Source of the DNA: Hygrophila difformis
Lineage: Eukaryota; Streptophyta; Magnoliopsida; Lamiales; Acanthaceae
NCBI GenBank assembly: GCA_030278955.1
Contig: JAOANR010000011.1
Span: forward strand, 29,082,403-29,146,402
Length of the DNA: 64,000 nt
Reading direction: 5' to 3'
In this document: in pieces, positions 22,715 to 35,047 of the stretch
Position numbering within the stretch: the first letter of the stretch is position 1
Layout of the letters: every line of letters starts with the position of its first letter
Translations under genes and position numbers: made by a program
Notes under the pieces: model-generated
Databases searched by the model: none
Told to the model about the DNA's origin: nothing
Seen by the model: only the letters and a program-made list of their open reading frames with translations

Positions 22715-25673
22715 TGTAACACCCCGGATTTTATAACCCAGGTCGGGATACCGCCGCCACACCTCCCTAGCAAGACACGAACAATTTCGAGCTTGCTAAA
22801 GAGGTGCAAGGCTATGGGTAATGAAAAGAGTTTTAAAAGCAAGTCCGGAATTACATAAAAATAATAATGGACTATCATCCATATATGACAATAATAGTAA
22901 GATGCAGCGGAAATTAAAATATAGAGCCGACATGGCCAAAACATGGGTTAACAAGCCCGTATGCAAGTCATGTAAAATAAATAACTAAATGTCCAAAGTG
23001 ATCCCCCGATGCATGATCATGCTCCGCACTCTGTAATAGAAAAATAATCAACGGGTTTTATCAGTATATAAAATATTGAGTAAGTTAATCCCTAACGTAA
23101 CAATAAAGGGGCTTTAAAAATTATTAATTAATTTAAAAATTTTACTTTTACTCAGGCTTAATTTAAAATATTAAAAATTCATAATTTAACTTGCAGCGGA
23201 AAAACATAATTAATTATATGAGACTAGAATGCAAGATTTAAAGGCATAATTAAAAAGCGTAATTTAAAGTGTGGTAAGTAAATAGAGCTTTAAATAAATA
23301 ATGCACACGAGTCTTTTATAATTATCCCGTCAACTAAGAAGAGGACACCACACAAGGGAGATTACTAACGAGGCAATCTCAATAGTCATAATCATTTAGC
23401 CGGTAAATCGGCGGCCGCAACCATATCAGTATTGACTGCCGTTTTGGCTAGCCATGTATCTCGATTGCCATTCCGGCAAGCCGTGTGTATCGATTGCCAT
23501 TTTGGCAAGCCGTGTGTATCTACTGTCAATTTGACAGGCGTGTATATCGACTGCCGTTTTGGCATAGTAAGGAGATCACTAACGAGGCAATCTCAGTAAT
23601 CGTAGGACCACTAACAAGGCATTCCAAATAAGAAGGAGACCACTAACGAGGCAGTCTCAGTAAGCGTAGGACTACTAACGAGGCAGTCCAAATAAAACAC
23701 AGCGCGCGAGATCACTAACGAGGCAATCTCAGATAGTAGGAAGACCACTAATGAGGCATTCTCAATAAAGCACAACGCACGAGATCACTAACGAGGCAAT
23801 CTCATATGGTAGGGAGACCATTAACGAGGCAGTCTCAAAGATAATTGTATGAAGATCAGCTCAGCCTAGTGAACAGGATTTTTTGAAAATTTATGTTTCG
23901 TCATATACAAGAGATTCGATATCACATTTCATAGATCGAGTTTTTCTCAAGTTCAAAAAATCCAATTCGTCAAGGTTACGCCTTTTTAATTTAAAAATTC
24001 ATTTCAAAGTCAAAAATTCTGAAATATAATCAGAAGCTTAAAAACATCTTTACAAACAACTTTCATGTTTTAAGTTTTCCGAAATTATGTGAGGAAATGA
24101 GTCGAATTTCACAATCTTTTCAAAACTCAAAATCTATCAGTTTACCGGTAACAACGCACTGTTTTTAAATCTCATTTTCGACCTAGCAAATGAACTCCAA
24201 AAATTATGAAATTTTACAGGCACTTAAAAGACAACAAAATAAAAAAGTTTTATTAGAGGTAAATTATGCTAATTCGGATTAAAACAGAATAATTCATCAA
24301 GTTCAGTCTCAAAATCTATCGATTTTTTCTTCTCGGACACAGTGTATTCAAAATGGGTTTTGACTATCCAAACCTTAATGAAAATGCAAGAAATTTTATA
24401 GGAATATTCTTAAGAAATTTATCTACAATTTTTATATTTTCACCAAAGATTATTTTTGACCACAAGTGATAGAAAAACGCACAACGCGTTCGACTACATA
24501 ATCTATCCAGATTTTTGAAAAGTTTGTTTATTACAGAAACTGTTTGACACGATTTGGGATAGCAAATCTTAATTAAAATGCATGGAATTTTAACACAAGC
24601 TAGATTAAGATGTTAGAAACAAATCTCTAGTTCGGAGTTTTTCATTTCCGATTCTCGAAATAGGGTTTTTCGGCCAATCTCATGAAACGCGTAAAGATCG
24701 AATCTTTTATGTCCGATTTTAGTGTTTAGTTAAAATCTAATGTTCTAATGGTTCAAAACTACCGATGTTGATATGTAAGATATTATCTTACAGTGAGTGT
24801 GATAAAGGATGTTTCCGGGTCGTCCGGAATCGACGGATGGCTACGAACGGATCTCCTAAACCCGATTTCCTCTTCCTTTGGCTCCGATTTGTGTTTCCAA
24901 GTAAAAATCCGTAAGTTAGAATGATGATTGTGATTGTAAACGATAAAAGGAAACTAATCTAGTCCTTACCAACAATCCAAAGTCTATATCCTTCGATCTA
25001 CACGCCTTCACGGTCGGTTTTGGTCGCCGGAAATTCGTCGAAAAGTCGTCGGAAGGTAAAGCTTTGTGTTTTCGGTTTTGGGAGAGTTTTCAGATGAAGA
25101 GAGGCTGTTGATGACTGAGAAAAATGGGGTTAGGGATCATCCAATCTCGACCTAAAAGCCCTTCCATCGACTGAAATCGAGTTTCCATAGTCGGGGTTGC
25201 AAATTTTGGCAAGAAATCGCCGAAATCGCGCAAGTTGACAGCTGCCTCTGTAGTGGCACGGTCTTGGCGCGCTCTTTCCCTAGACCGCGCGGACCCAAGC
25301 TGGGCCGCGGTCTGGGCCGGGCCGTGCTATCCTTTTGGGCCTTTTCTTTTCCTCCTCTCTATTGGGCATTTGTCCTTCTCTTTTGGGCCTTTCTCCTTAT
25401 ATTTTCTTGGGCTATCTCTTGGACTTTAAATCCTATTTTAAATTCATTTGGGATCTCAAATTAATTTTGGATTCGAAATATTAAGTCCACTAGTATTTGG
25501 CTCCCGTGCGATAACTTAATTAAATTAAATTACCTTCGTCTTCACGGGTTCTTGTGAATTAAATTCCCTTTTAACCTTTGAATTAAATTCCCCTTCTCTT
25601 TTCATCTTCATTTTAATTATTTTTTTTATGTATTTATTTATTTATTTATGTGATAAAATTCTCGGGTATTACA
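22715..25673 (-). repeat. 5' LTR of element B
   Basis: Partner of the 18080-21058 LTR and next to the primer site, so it is the 5' LTR. It carries the same GC cassette (23395-23422) and hairpin array (about 23360-23840), with several substitutions and small indels relative to the 3' copy. The CAGTAT hairpin here (from 23062) carries one substitution. Confidence 0.9.
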
Positions 25674-27172
25674 CTTTGCTTGATTTTGGGAATGAGGAGG
25701 ACATGGTGAATGTGGTTTGGAATTGTGCAATGTAGACTGAATTGGAGTTTGAGGAAGCAAGAAGTGAATAAATTAAAGTTTGGACATCATTAAAGAAAGG
25801 TAAAGAGCGGCATAGCTTGTTAGAAGGATTAGCTTGGAAATGGCTGAAAAATTAATATTTTCGCATTGTCCAGAGGCTTCTTGTGCTAAGAGCGCGTTCC
25901 TGGGAAAGAACATGTTACTTACGCGTGCCCATGAAGCAAACGACGTTGTTCACTGCGCGTTCCTTCGCTGGAGCGCGCCATAACCCCTTGTTTTGCCGTT
26001 TTCTTCGTTTCTTTTGTTTATTTCACGTTTTTACGCCTTCAGAATCCTCATATATATGTTATCCATTGATGAATGATGTTTGGAAAAAGGTGATGATAAC
26101 CTAGAAGTATTGACATTGCTGATCTTCCAAATTTTGTTGCCTTAGATTGCTAGAAATACCATGTTGGTTGAATTTGCTAGCTTGTATCTAAATCTTTGAT
26201 GAAATTGTCTTAGAACTTTAAGAATGTTGATATATGCCGATTCCTATGTGTTCAATCGAATGCCAGTATGTGAGGCTTGGCAAGCGCGTATGTGTATTTG
26301 TGGTGCCGACATGACATGACGTCTCTGGTATCGGCCTAATTTGATGATGTCTCTAGCCACGACCATATGTACCGAGATGTCTCTGGCCATGATATACTCG
26401 AGACTGCTCTGATTTAGTTATTATCCAACTCTATCCACTTAATTGGTATCGAGTGTATTGATCATCCCTCGGCGGGGGCTATATTGATAATATATTATCC
26501 GATTTGGAAGGGCAGTGGACCCTTGCCTTATATGATATTGGCCATTGTTTATATGATGCGCTCTAGGCATACTTCATGTTACATTTAAGAAAGATAGACA
26601 TATTAAGTCATTGCCTATCATATCGTTCATCTAACATTTATGTTTGTAGTGTATGGCGTGGTTGAAGCACTGGTATGGAATGGCGTAATATTTACTTTCC
26701 GCATTTAATTCTTATTTATTCTTAATGCTTGTGTATCGTATATCTCATATTCCTTGCAATTCTATTCCTTGCTTCCCACCTTGTACTGACACCTTGTATC
26801 TTTTTTCTCTTACAAATACTCTTGAGGATGGCACAAGGCACGACAGGGATTATGGGGATGAGCGATCACTTTTATTTGTCTCCGTGGAGTTCTGTTTTAA
26901 TGATTTAGATTTTTCTAAATAAAGGGATATCCTATGCCGTTATTTTGATACTTGTTTAGTGAATTGTGGATATTATTCTCATGTTCCTTTATGTTATGAG
27001 TGGCATGTGAGTCACATATTATGATATTAGATAAGTACCTTAACTTACGTGATAACATAGGAGTTATGGGATTGTTTATCGTTCAGTATTGCTATATACG
27101 GAGACAGGACTTGTAATCTAGATATGTTTTAATTGATGACATTATCTACCGGTGTTTAAATCTTCTGGTCGT

Positions 27173-27198
27173 TCTCTCTCTCTCTCTCTCTCTCTCTC
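27173..27198. repeat. (TC)n microsatellite
   Basis: Thirteen uninterrupted TC units within the right part of block D. Confidence 0.95.
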
Positions 27199-27320
27199 GG
27201 GAGATGTTGATCTGATTACCATGGTTTGTATAATGGATCCTAACTTGATTGGTCAATTGTTTAGGTAAAGTGATATGATAGTGACATCATGAGAATACTT
27301 TTAAACTTTTGGGCATTACA

Positions 27321-28330
27321 CATAAAGTTGCAAACCTTAGTTTGACTAGTCGGGGCTGGCCAGTCGGTCATGGCATGAATCTCCGCTGGATAAATGGAAC
27401 GTCTTCTAGAATAATGATATGGCCAAGAAATGCAACCTTGTATGGCCATAATTCAAATTTCAAAATTTGTGTGTTGAGTTATTATTGTCTCAACGTATCT
27501 TATACGATTCATAGATGTCATGCATGTTCATCTTGATCCTTGGAGTAGGCTGCGATTCCATCAATGAATACTAGATTTCAGGTGTCTAGCAACTTTCGGA
27601 ATGTCATTTTTAAGGCTCATGAAGACAATTAGGTCATTGGTTAGGCTAAATGACATGATTGTGAACTTGTTGTTTGTCCATACAAGTTTGGAATATTGTT
27701 TTAAGGATGTCCTTTTTAGTGATTAGGGGCTGGTGATACCCGTCCTTAAATCATTTTTCGAGGAAACTTTGGCTCATTTCAGCTGATCGAACAAATCTTC
27801 AATCATTGGCAAAGGGTAATTCTTGATTCTTTCTTGGTTGAGTCTATATTAATCTATACAAAGTCTGAAGCCCCGACTTTCTTCTTGATGAACAGTATGA
27901 GTGCTCCCTAAAAAGTTGTGTTGGACCTAATGTATCCTTTCTTCAGAAAGCCTTCGAGTTATTCCATTAGCTCTTTCATCTCTACAGGGACCATTTAATA
28001 TGGAGCACTAGAAATAGGTCTAATATCGAGTGTTAGTTACATGGGGAACTCAACGTCACGTTCTGGGGGCATTCTAGGTATCTCGTCGGAAAAACGTTAG
28101 GGTATTCTCAAAATAATGGAATCTTGTCCAGTTCGTTTTCTTCAACTTGAAGATTACCGACATAAAACATATCTAAGGGTTTCCATTGCCTGACCTTTAT
28201 GGCAGAACTATTTTATTTCTTAGTTTACAAGGTCTTACATAGTACAAAATTTGTATCCCTATTTGGGTTGAAAAATAAATTTCCGATCCTATGTGCACAA
28301 TTTAGGTAGACTTTATATTGGTTATCCAAC
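27321..28330 (-). pseudogene. Decayed Ty3/gypsy pol (start of RT)
   Basis: Read leftwards from 28330, interrupted frames resemble the pol of element A: a stretch equivalent to the ERDVEF and KAPYRMAP region (about 28000-28080), then KGYIRP-like and LFIKKK-like pieces (about 27880-27960), a DLFDQL-like piece (about 27785-27800) and finally [12 protein letters not shown] at about 27330-27370. Many stops and shifts interrupt it. RNase H and integrase are missing; the frame meets the LTR-like end of D at 27320. It is a dead remnant of a chromovirus unlike A in sequence. Confidence 0.8.
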
Positions 28331-28507
28331 CTGTAACACGCTGAAAATTTAAACTTGATTTGGCAAGCATTACAGTTGTACCAACTACCCTAAACTATTG
28401 GAGAACTAACTTGGAACATCTAGTACAAGGCTTAGTACAAACTATATAGTGACAATCTGAATAATCCAATTAACAGGTGAAGCTAATACATAAAACAACA
28501 CATAGGT
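28331..28507 (-). mobile_element. G: old LTR-like sequence, first segment
   Basis: It begins TGTAACACGCTG at 28331, an LTR-like end on the minus strand, next to decayed pol. X2 interrupts it at 28508-28512; it resumes at 56582-56691 and, after F, at 63558-64000. Its far end is beyond the window. It does not match block D, so it is probably a different element. No gene is visible. Confidence 0.4.
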
Positions 28508-31500
28508 ACATGAAACTTTTGACAAATTTCATCAACACGAGTATTTCTAAAATATCCCAAGTTCGAATTTATTAAAAGAAAAGAGTTATGATTCGCGGGA
28601 AAGGGGTTTAAGGATATATTTCACTTTTTATTACTCATCTGGGAAACTTTGATTTCAAACGATGCTGTGGACCTCCCCGGCATGAAACTTTTGACAATTT
28701 CCTGCCTTGAAGATCCTTGCCATGAAACTTTTGACAAGTTCCCACTACATGAGTATTTTCTGAAAAATCATAATCCTGGTTTTCAATTTTATTTAATGAA
28801 ACCACTTTTTGAAGGCGGAGTTGGGATTAGGGATATATTTATAGGTTGTCACGTTTTTATTTACTCGTGTTAAGAAACTGTGCCCCCGAAAGCGCACGGA
28901 GTAAAAAATTGCAGTATTTATAGTAAGTACCGGATCGTTCACTAGAGGATGTGCGATAGAAGCAGGGCCCACCTCATTTACTAAGATTTTCCACTCGGTT
29001 ACTCGATTCAAGTTTGTGTTTTTAACTATCAACTACTTGACATAATTTAAACTAAGCTATGAAAGCAATTAAAATAAAGCAGATAAAATTATTCTAGAAA
29101 GCGAATTAATATTTAATCTAAGAAAGCAATAAAATTATTCTAAGAAAGCGATAAAGTTTATTCTAAGAAAGCATATTTAAATGAGACAGAATGGACAGGA
29201 AGAAAATAATAAAGATTGGACAAGATTCAGATGAAACACAGTTAAACTTCCATTTTGTTACGCAGATCTTAGCTTGGGATAATCCATCAGTTAGCTAACT
29301 CTCATGCTTCCTATACTATGTTCCCTTTAACAGACAGGTACTTACAGTAAGGATTTACATGCCTTAAGACAACAAAATCTAAGATACCACAGATATATAA
29401 CTGCCCCTGCGCAGAGGTATGTCATTTATCTGTGGTGGATAAGCAACACCCGACAAATCATTAGTTGAAATGCCAAGTACTGCTATCATTCTCCCATGTC
29501 ACACCCAAAGATTCTAATCAAGCCCTGAACTATCCCTTAACTATCAGTCCTAGTAGCAGTTACGCAACTCTCAATACAACCGAGTGACCTCTAACGAAAG
29601 CATTTAAAAGAAAGCGATAAAGAAAGCATTTAAAATCCTATCACTCGGAGGTTTTTGAAAGTCTGACCCTGGTAGTAAAAAAAAGCCCCCAGTCAGAATG
29701 ACTGGGTGTGGATCAAGAATTCCCTATTCTCGGTGAACCGCTCGCAGTGTTCACTTCCCGTCGGGTGGTTATGAGATACAAACTAATGAAACGAACTAAT
29801 AGATTAGTTCGTTCCGGATGCACTCACTCAGGACTCAAAAATAGGCATTGGCAGAAGAGGATAGCAGTTGAAAGGAACTCAACCCTATCTTAGAAAATAA
29901 CCAAGGCCTATGTATTGTTCCTCTAGAATTATCTATCACACCGTATTTGAATCCAAGTGGACCCCATCTCAGTGTGATATTTAATACCAGATTTCCAACA
30001 CAAAGCAATTTTGGAAAATAATTGATATTTGAAAACCATTCCCTAAACAGGTACTAGAATCTCAATTAAAACACAGATCCTTTCAGTCTAGGTGAGACCT
30101 AATCGCTGACTCTGCTTCTAATTTCCCAAAATCAATCCCCAGTCGTATATGAATTAGTCATAACTGTGGAATTTATCCCTTACTCAGATCCGGATTTTAT
30201 AAATGAATTTTTGTTGGAAATTTATTATGAGACATCTGATTTAAATCACGACTTCTATGTCCAAGGGAAGGATCCCAAAATAATTATGACCACAATATTT
30301 ACATAATAGTATCATGCATAAATTTATAGAGAAGTGTAAAATTAAATAATCCAAAATATAATGTGGGTTTAGACAGAAGTTGGAACACAAAGATGAAATA
30401 GCCGGAGATGAAAAGAATTTTGGCTAAAGAGATGACAAAATAATTAGGGTTAATTGGATTGCAGTTATCTGTGGTCCAGTTCCCTAATTATTAAGGTGGA
30501 ATGATTTTAGACAGCAGAATAATCTTAAATGACAGTGGTCGCTATCATTCAGACCCTTACTATCTGTGAATCGGAGAAAAACCTACATGTTCTTTCGCTG
30601 TCTTAGTTACTAGACAACATTGACCTATGTCGTCTAGTGTTGGCACAGTTTGAGATTCGGGTTTGAAATTAAGATCAGAAAAGAAAACTGTATCCGGATA
30701 GGAGTCAGCTGAGCAGCTATTATAATCCCGGATGGGCGAACCGCCAAGGTTTCCACTGACCACTGCCCGGACCATGCAAAATAACATCTAGTAATTAATA
30801 TACAGACCACGAGCTAGTTTATCCGTGTGGGAATACCCGCCAACATTAATCTGATATATTTCTTACTAGCCATTTCACACAAAACGGGTAAAGACAAATA
30901 AATAAAAGAAAAAATATTTTTGGGTCATCTTGCATGAAAGACATTGGTATCTCATACAAGGGTATGGAATTGAATCCATAATTACTCATCATGGTCTAAA
31001 TAATCACTCATTCCATAATTAATTAATTACAGTCCGGATTATATACTTAGATCATTAGAGTTTAATTTTTGTGTAGAAAAATCTTTTAATGAAAATTGAA
31101 CAAAGTTCTTATATCAAATTAATCATGGGTTGGATTTCAACCTCAAAATATTAATATAAAGGTTCAATTAATTAATGGGGTGAGATGGAGAATAAAAATT
31201 TGGCAAAAAGGTGCCGCGCATGTCATGAAGCAGAATTTGTGTCGCGGACCGTGGATCCGCGACAGGGGGATCACGACAGAGAGGTGGGAAATAAGAGAAA
31301 TGGGATGTTTTGAAAATTAGGGTTTGTTGTGTCGCTAAACAAAAATCCGTGTCGCTAGGCGTGGCCCCGCGACAGGGGTCTAGCGACACAAGGTTTGAAA
31401 ATCCAACAAGGGCATAATCCTGTTGCGGAACAAGAAGTGTGTCGCGGACCATGGGTCCGCGCGACAGGGGTTTCGCGACAGAGCCCTTCCAGAATAAAAT

Positions 31501-31552
31501 TACAAGTATTTGGGTCCTCTGTCGCTAATCAAGGAGTGTGTCGCGGACCGTG

Positions 31553-34088
31553 TGTAATACCCGAGAAATCGACATCAAGTTGTAAAATCCGAAAGTTAAG
31601 AAATTTGGATTTATTTATCGAAATCGAATTAATTCCGAGAGAACGGAATTAAATATTTCGGATAATCGCGACTCGGGATAGATGTATCGAATTATCCCAA
31701 AAATCTCGGATAATTCATATTATGATTTTTAAGAGATTAAAAATCATAATATTAAAAAAAAAAAAAAAAAAAAAAACGCTGCCTGTGGTGGCCCGCGCGG
31801 TGCGCGCCACCAGCAGCAGACCTGCTATGCAGGCGTTACAAGTGGATTCTTGCATTGATTTTTCGTTTTGCACGTCTCCAATCGATTTGAATTCAATCAT
31901 CAGACATTGTGGACGTTGTGGGGGGGTTATGATTGGGTTGAGAAGCATTAACACCCCACAAACTTAGTCTTTAAGCTCACACAACACACCTTGGAGGATC
32001 CTATGGATCTATGAGAGGAGTGGGGGAAATGGATGAGGTTTGGGGGTGTTAATTCGGGGGTTATGGGTTAGAAATTGTTCCTTCACATTCCCACTACCCC
32101 ATGGCAGCTTTTGGAGCAATTACCCCTCTATAAATAGCCCCTACTCAGCCTCCATTGCACTCATTTGCATCCCATCCGAAATTTGAGTTCAAGAGAGAGT
32201 AGTGAGAGTTTTGTGAGTTGTTCATCATCCTTCCAGGGAGTGTGGACGTGTTCAAGTGGTCCAAACCTTTCTCCTACGTGTAGGTAAGAGTTCTACTTTA
32301 TTTCCTTGGTCTTAGATTCGAATCCCTTGTCCTAGAATTGAGAATTTCCTCCGACAACTCCATAATAGGTGCATTCGGTAGAAGTGTTGATTGTTGGGGT
32401 CGAGTTGGACGATTTCCAGGATTCCACCAAGGGGATATTCGGTTCTAAACTCATCTCAAGTAAGTTAGTATTGTGCACGTCGATTTTTAGGAGTTTTGGT
32501 TGAGTATAACTCGAGATATAGGCTTATCTTTTCATTTGACAAAATCTGCCAAATAGGGTTTTCCTATGACCAATTTTATTGTTCTGTGAATTCGACCATG
32601 ATCCGTACATTTTTAGGAGAACCTTCCAAAATGAAACTTGTTCCTAATGTCCTAAAGATGCTCTCTGTAAATTTTTATAATTTTTGGACATGTTTTGGTC
32701 ATCCAAATTCGATCTGGTATTTTCTGCACATGAGTTGACAGATTTAATGTATGTATGTAGTCAGTTTTGTTGTTCGATTCACTCTTGCCTATGATCGTTT
32801 TTAGTGCTTGATGCCTTCATGAAACTTGTTCTAATATGTGTCTAGAACATCCCTGTAAAAGTTCATGATTTTTGGAGCACATATGAAATTGTTATGAATT
32901 TTTGAACTCACTGTGGTCGGATTTACTGAAGCATGAGGAATGGTAATTCAATAGCTTTCTGAAATGGGATAAAATGACCTACTTAGAGTCCGAATTTTGA
33001 GATGGCTATTTCTATGAAAAATGCTTATTTTGATGTTTTCTAGCTACTGTAATTTTTCCAGCATTTTTAAAAATAATTTGTTGCATTTTTAAATGCGATT
33101 TCGAAAACTGCCACAGTGTTACTTTTAGTCGGTAAAGGCTATTTGGTATATTCGATGAACTATGAGTCGAGTGTTACTCATTTTTGAAGAATATGAAATC
33201 TGGAAATGTAGAGATATTATGAAATGATAAAATGTGGTTTTAAAACTTTGTAAGTTTTGATCGAGTGGGATGCCCAATGTGGTGAAAATTATGTCGCCCC
33301 CTCTTGTAGCCAAAACGGCATTTATTTATTGTGATGTATGAGTCTATACTCCTAGATGTATCCGTATGGGTTATCTAGGACTCCGGAGTGTGTCTGTATA
33401 GGGTCCGCTGCATGCACTTACCTCGTGGGTACGAGTCCCAGAGGTTGATCCCAAGGGTTCGTCCCTAGGATATGTTTGAGTCCTTGTGGGTATAAAGTCC
33501 CAAAGGTTGGTCCTGTGGGTTCGTCCCTAGGATATGCTAATGGGGTGTCCTCGATCATAACTAACATTGGTAAAGTGTTCGTGGAATATGTGTAAGAGAT
33601 TTTAAATAAATTTTATTTACTCGTCTTTTAAATAAATATATTATTTTGTATATTCTCCTAAAAAAAAAACTTTTAAAATTCGTTGTGCTATATATTAACT
33701 TACGCAGTACCTTTGTACTGATAAATTGTTGTTTTATTTTTCTTTCAGATTTCGCAGAGTAAGCATCGCATGGAGGGATGGGATTTCCATTTTTAAAAGA
33801 AGACTTGTCGCATTTTATTTATTTTTAATTTATGCATTGGACTTAGACTCTGGTTTTGGCCGCATGTTTTGGCCCTGTTTATTTTTGCTTCCGCACTGCT
33901 TATTATTATTATGGGTGTTATACTCTGATTAAACTTCGGGCTTATTTGAATGGTTTTTAAATATTTTTAAGTCAATGATGCAACTTAAGCCTTAGCATCC
34001 TTTTAAATAAGCTCGATTTAATCGGGTCTTGTTTGGAAGGGTGTGGCGGTAGCGTCCCGGCCTGGGTGACCAAATCCGGGGTGTTACA
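31553..34088 (+). repeat. 5' LTR of element A
   Basis: TGTAATACCCGAG start and GGGGTGTTACA end. It contains a poly(A) run near 31755-31776, a TATA box, two donor-like GTAAG sites (32284 and 32459), a duplication of about 58 bp around GGTTCGTCCCTAGGATATG (33415-33540), a CAGTAC hairpin (33705-33720) and a pyrimidine tract ending CAG at 33748. Confidence 0.95.
32128..32136 (+). promoter_or_regulatory. TATA box in 5' LTR of element A
   Basis: CTATAAATA followed by a GC-balanced start region with TCCATTGCACTCATTTGCATCC. The same box is in the 3' LTR at 40516-40524 and, with the same neighbours, in both F LTRs (58662-58670 and 62947-62955, minus). It is the likely promoter for the genomic RNA. 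Confidence 0.75.
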
Positions 34089-34091
34089 AAG

Positions 34092-34103
34092 TGGTATCAG
34101 AGC
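34092..34103 (+). other. Primer binding site (initiator Met tRNA), element A
   Basis: TGGTATCAGAGC, three bases after the LTR end. Confidence 0.97.
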
Positions 34104-34346
34104 CCGAAATATTTATTTTTAAAAAGCTATTATTTTTCGGCCCAATATAGAGGCCCAAAATATTAAATATTATTTTTAAGCTTTTTTTTATTATTTCCAT
34201 GGAAAGAAAGTTTATTTTAAAACCCATGGAAAAATATATCTCAAAAATTCGACAAGTCTCAAAATATTATTTTTGGGGGTTGCATATGCATTAACATATG
34301 TGCTTGAAATGTGCAAGATATTGATTTGTTAAAAATTTATTTTTAT

Positions 34347-34817
34347 ATGGCCGACCCAAAGCTTTTTAACATGATGACCGATATGCTATGTTCGATGACT
34401 AGCATCATGCATGAGTTAAGACATAGCCGTGATGAGGTTAGTGCATATAAGGACCATGTAAAAGATATCGAGAAAGAGTTGGAGAAATTGAGGAATGCTC
34501 GACAGGAGGATTTGGGCCGCATCACTGCTCTTGAAACTCTGTTTCATGAGGAGCAACACAACAACCACATGCTTAGGGGACGTGTGTTCACTTTGGAGCA
34601 TGAGATTATTGACCTTCAAAACCGACTCAATGCACCGGAACCTGAGGAGGAAGAGGAAGAGGAGGAGGACCCGGACATGTATATTGATATTGAGGGCGTG
34701 GATGAGGAGGAACCAGAGGCAGAGATAGTGGACCCACCGATACCTCTTGACTCCGATGGGGAGTATGAGCATGACAGGGCACTCCTCGGCTATTCTCCCG
34801 ATTATCTACTAGATTGA
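34347..34817 (+). CDS. Extra coiled-coil/acidic ORF upstream of gag, element A
   Basis: A 156-aa protein begins MADPKLFN. An upstream in-frame ATG at 34311 exists, but the start at 34347 is preferred because E1 has the matching MAEP start. Residues about 15-105 are rich in Glu, Lys, Leu and Arg with heptad-like spacing (DHVKDIEKELEKLRNARQE), indicating a coiled coil. Residues about 110-156 are strongly acidic with a run of nine Glu. No signal peptide, membrane segment or known domain is visible. It lies between primer site and gag, about 230 bp before the gag ATG, in a different frame. The function is unknown. A partner of Gag or a nuclear factor are possibilities only. Confidence 0.75.
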   Translation: MADPKLFNMMTDMLCSMTSIMHELRHSRDEVSAYKDHVKDIEKELEKLRNARQEDLGRITALETLFHEEQHNNHMLRGRVFTLEHEIIDLQNRLNAPEPEEEEEEEEDPDMYIDIEGVDEEEPEAEIVDPPIPLDSDGEYEHDRALLGYSPDYLLD

Positions 34818-35047
34818 TCGCATCATATCGTTGGATTATCTATTGCTTTCCGTATTTTATATTACCTTGATTTGCCTTCCATTGTAGCTGCTTTATAATT
34901 TTTCCTAAATGATCTAGTGAAGCATTTTCCTTTTCCTTTGTTGCGTCGTCTCTTTTAGAATTCTGCGTAGAGATGTTAGAACTTACTAACTTGACTACTA
35001 ACCTACCGTAGAATTTGATTCTTACCCTTGCGTGCTTATCTAACAGA

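Larger units (their letters stand above)
18080..25673 (-). mobile_element. B: pol-less Ty3/gypsy chromovirus derivative, minus strand
   Basis: Two LTRs of 2979 and 2959 bp flank only 1656 bp of internal DNA. That DNA holds a Met-tRNA primer site, a damaged gag and the 3' end with two polypurine-like tracts. Protease, RT, RNase H and integrase are entirely missing, with the gag C-terminus joined to the sequence that follows pol in element A. Flanking 5-mers CGTTG (18075-18079) and CTTTG (25674-25678) differ by one base, which fits an older insertion with one mutation. The LTRs differ from each other clearly more than those of A or F. It could have moved only with enzymes from elsewhere. Confidence 0.88.
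17457..27320. mobile_element. D: old LTR-like block, split by element B
   Basis: The outer ends read TGTAACACCTC at 17457 and GGGCATTACA at 27320, like LTR ends of the gypsy families here. Without B the block is about 2.27 kb, a normal LTR length. The right side continues directly into decayed minus-strand gypsy pol, so it may be the 3' LTR of a minus-strand element with a large internal deletion. The 5-bp flanks (CTCAA, CATAA) do not match, so it is not a clean solo LTR. Segments 17457-18079 and 25674-27320 hold no recognisable gene; the latter includes a (TC)n run. Confidence 0.5.

Noticed and set aside
27261..27449. Small independent minus-strand gene
   Set aside because: Contains the [10 protein letters not shown] motif of gypsy pol and is part of the decayed pol remnant.
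29708..29893. 61-codon frame repeated at 49034 and, reversed, 8604
   Set aside because: Present three times only because the LTR is repeated; a 61-codon frame with no domain.
32496..32738. 80-codon frame repeated in A and F LTRs
   Set aside because: Conserved only as LTR sequence; lies after the TATA box in the leader, has no ATG context or domain evidence.
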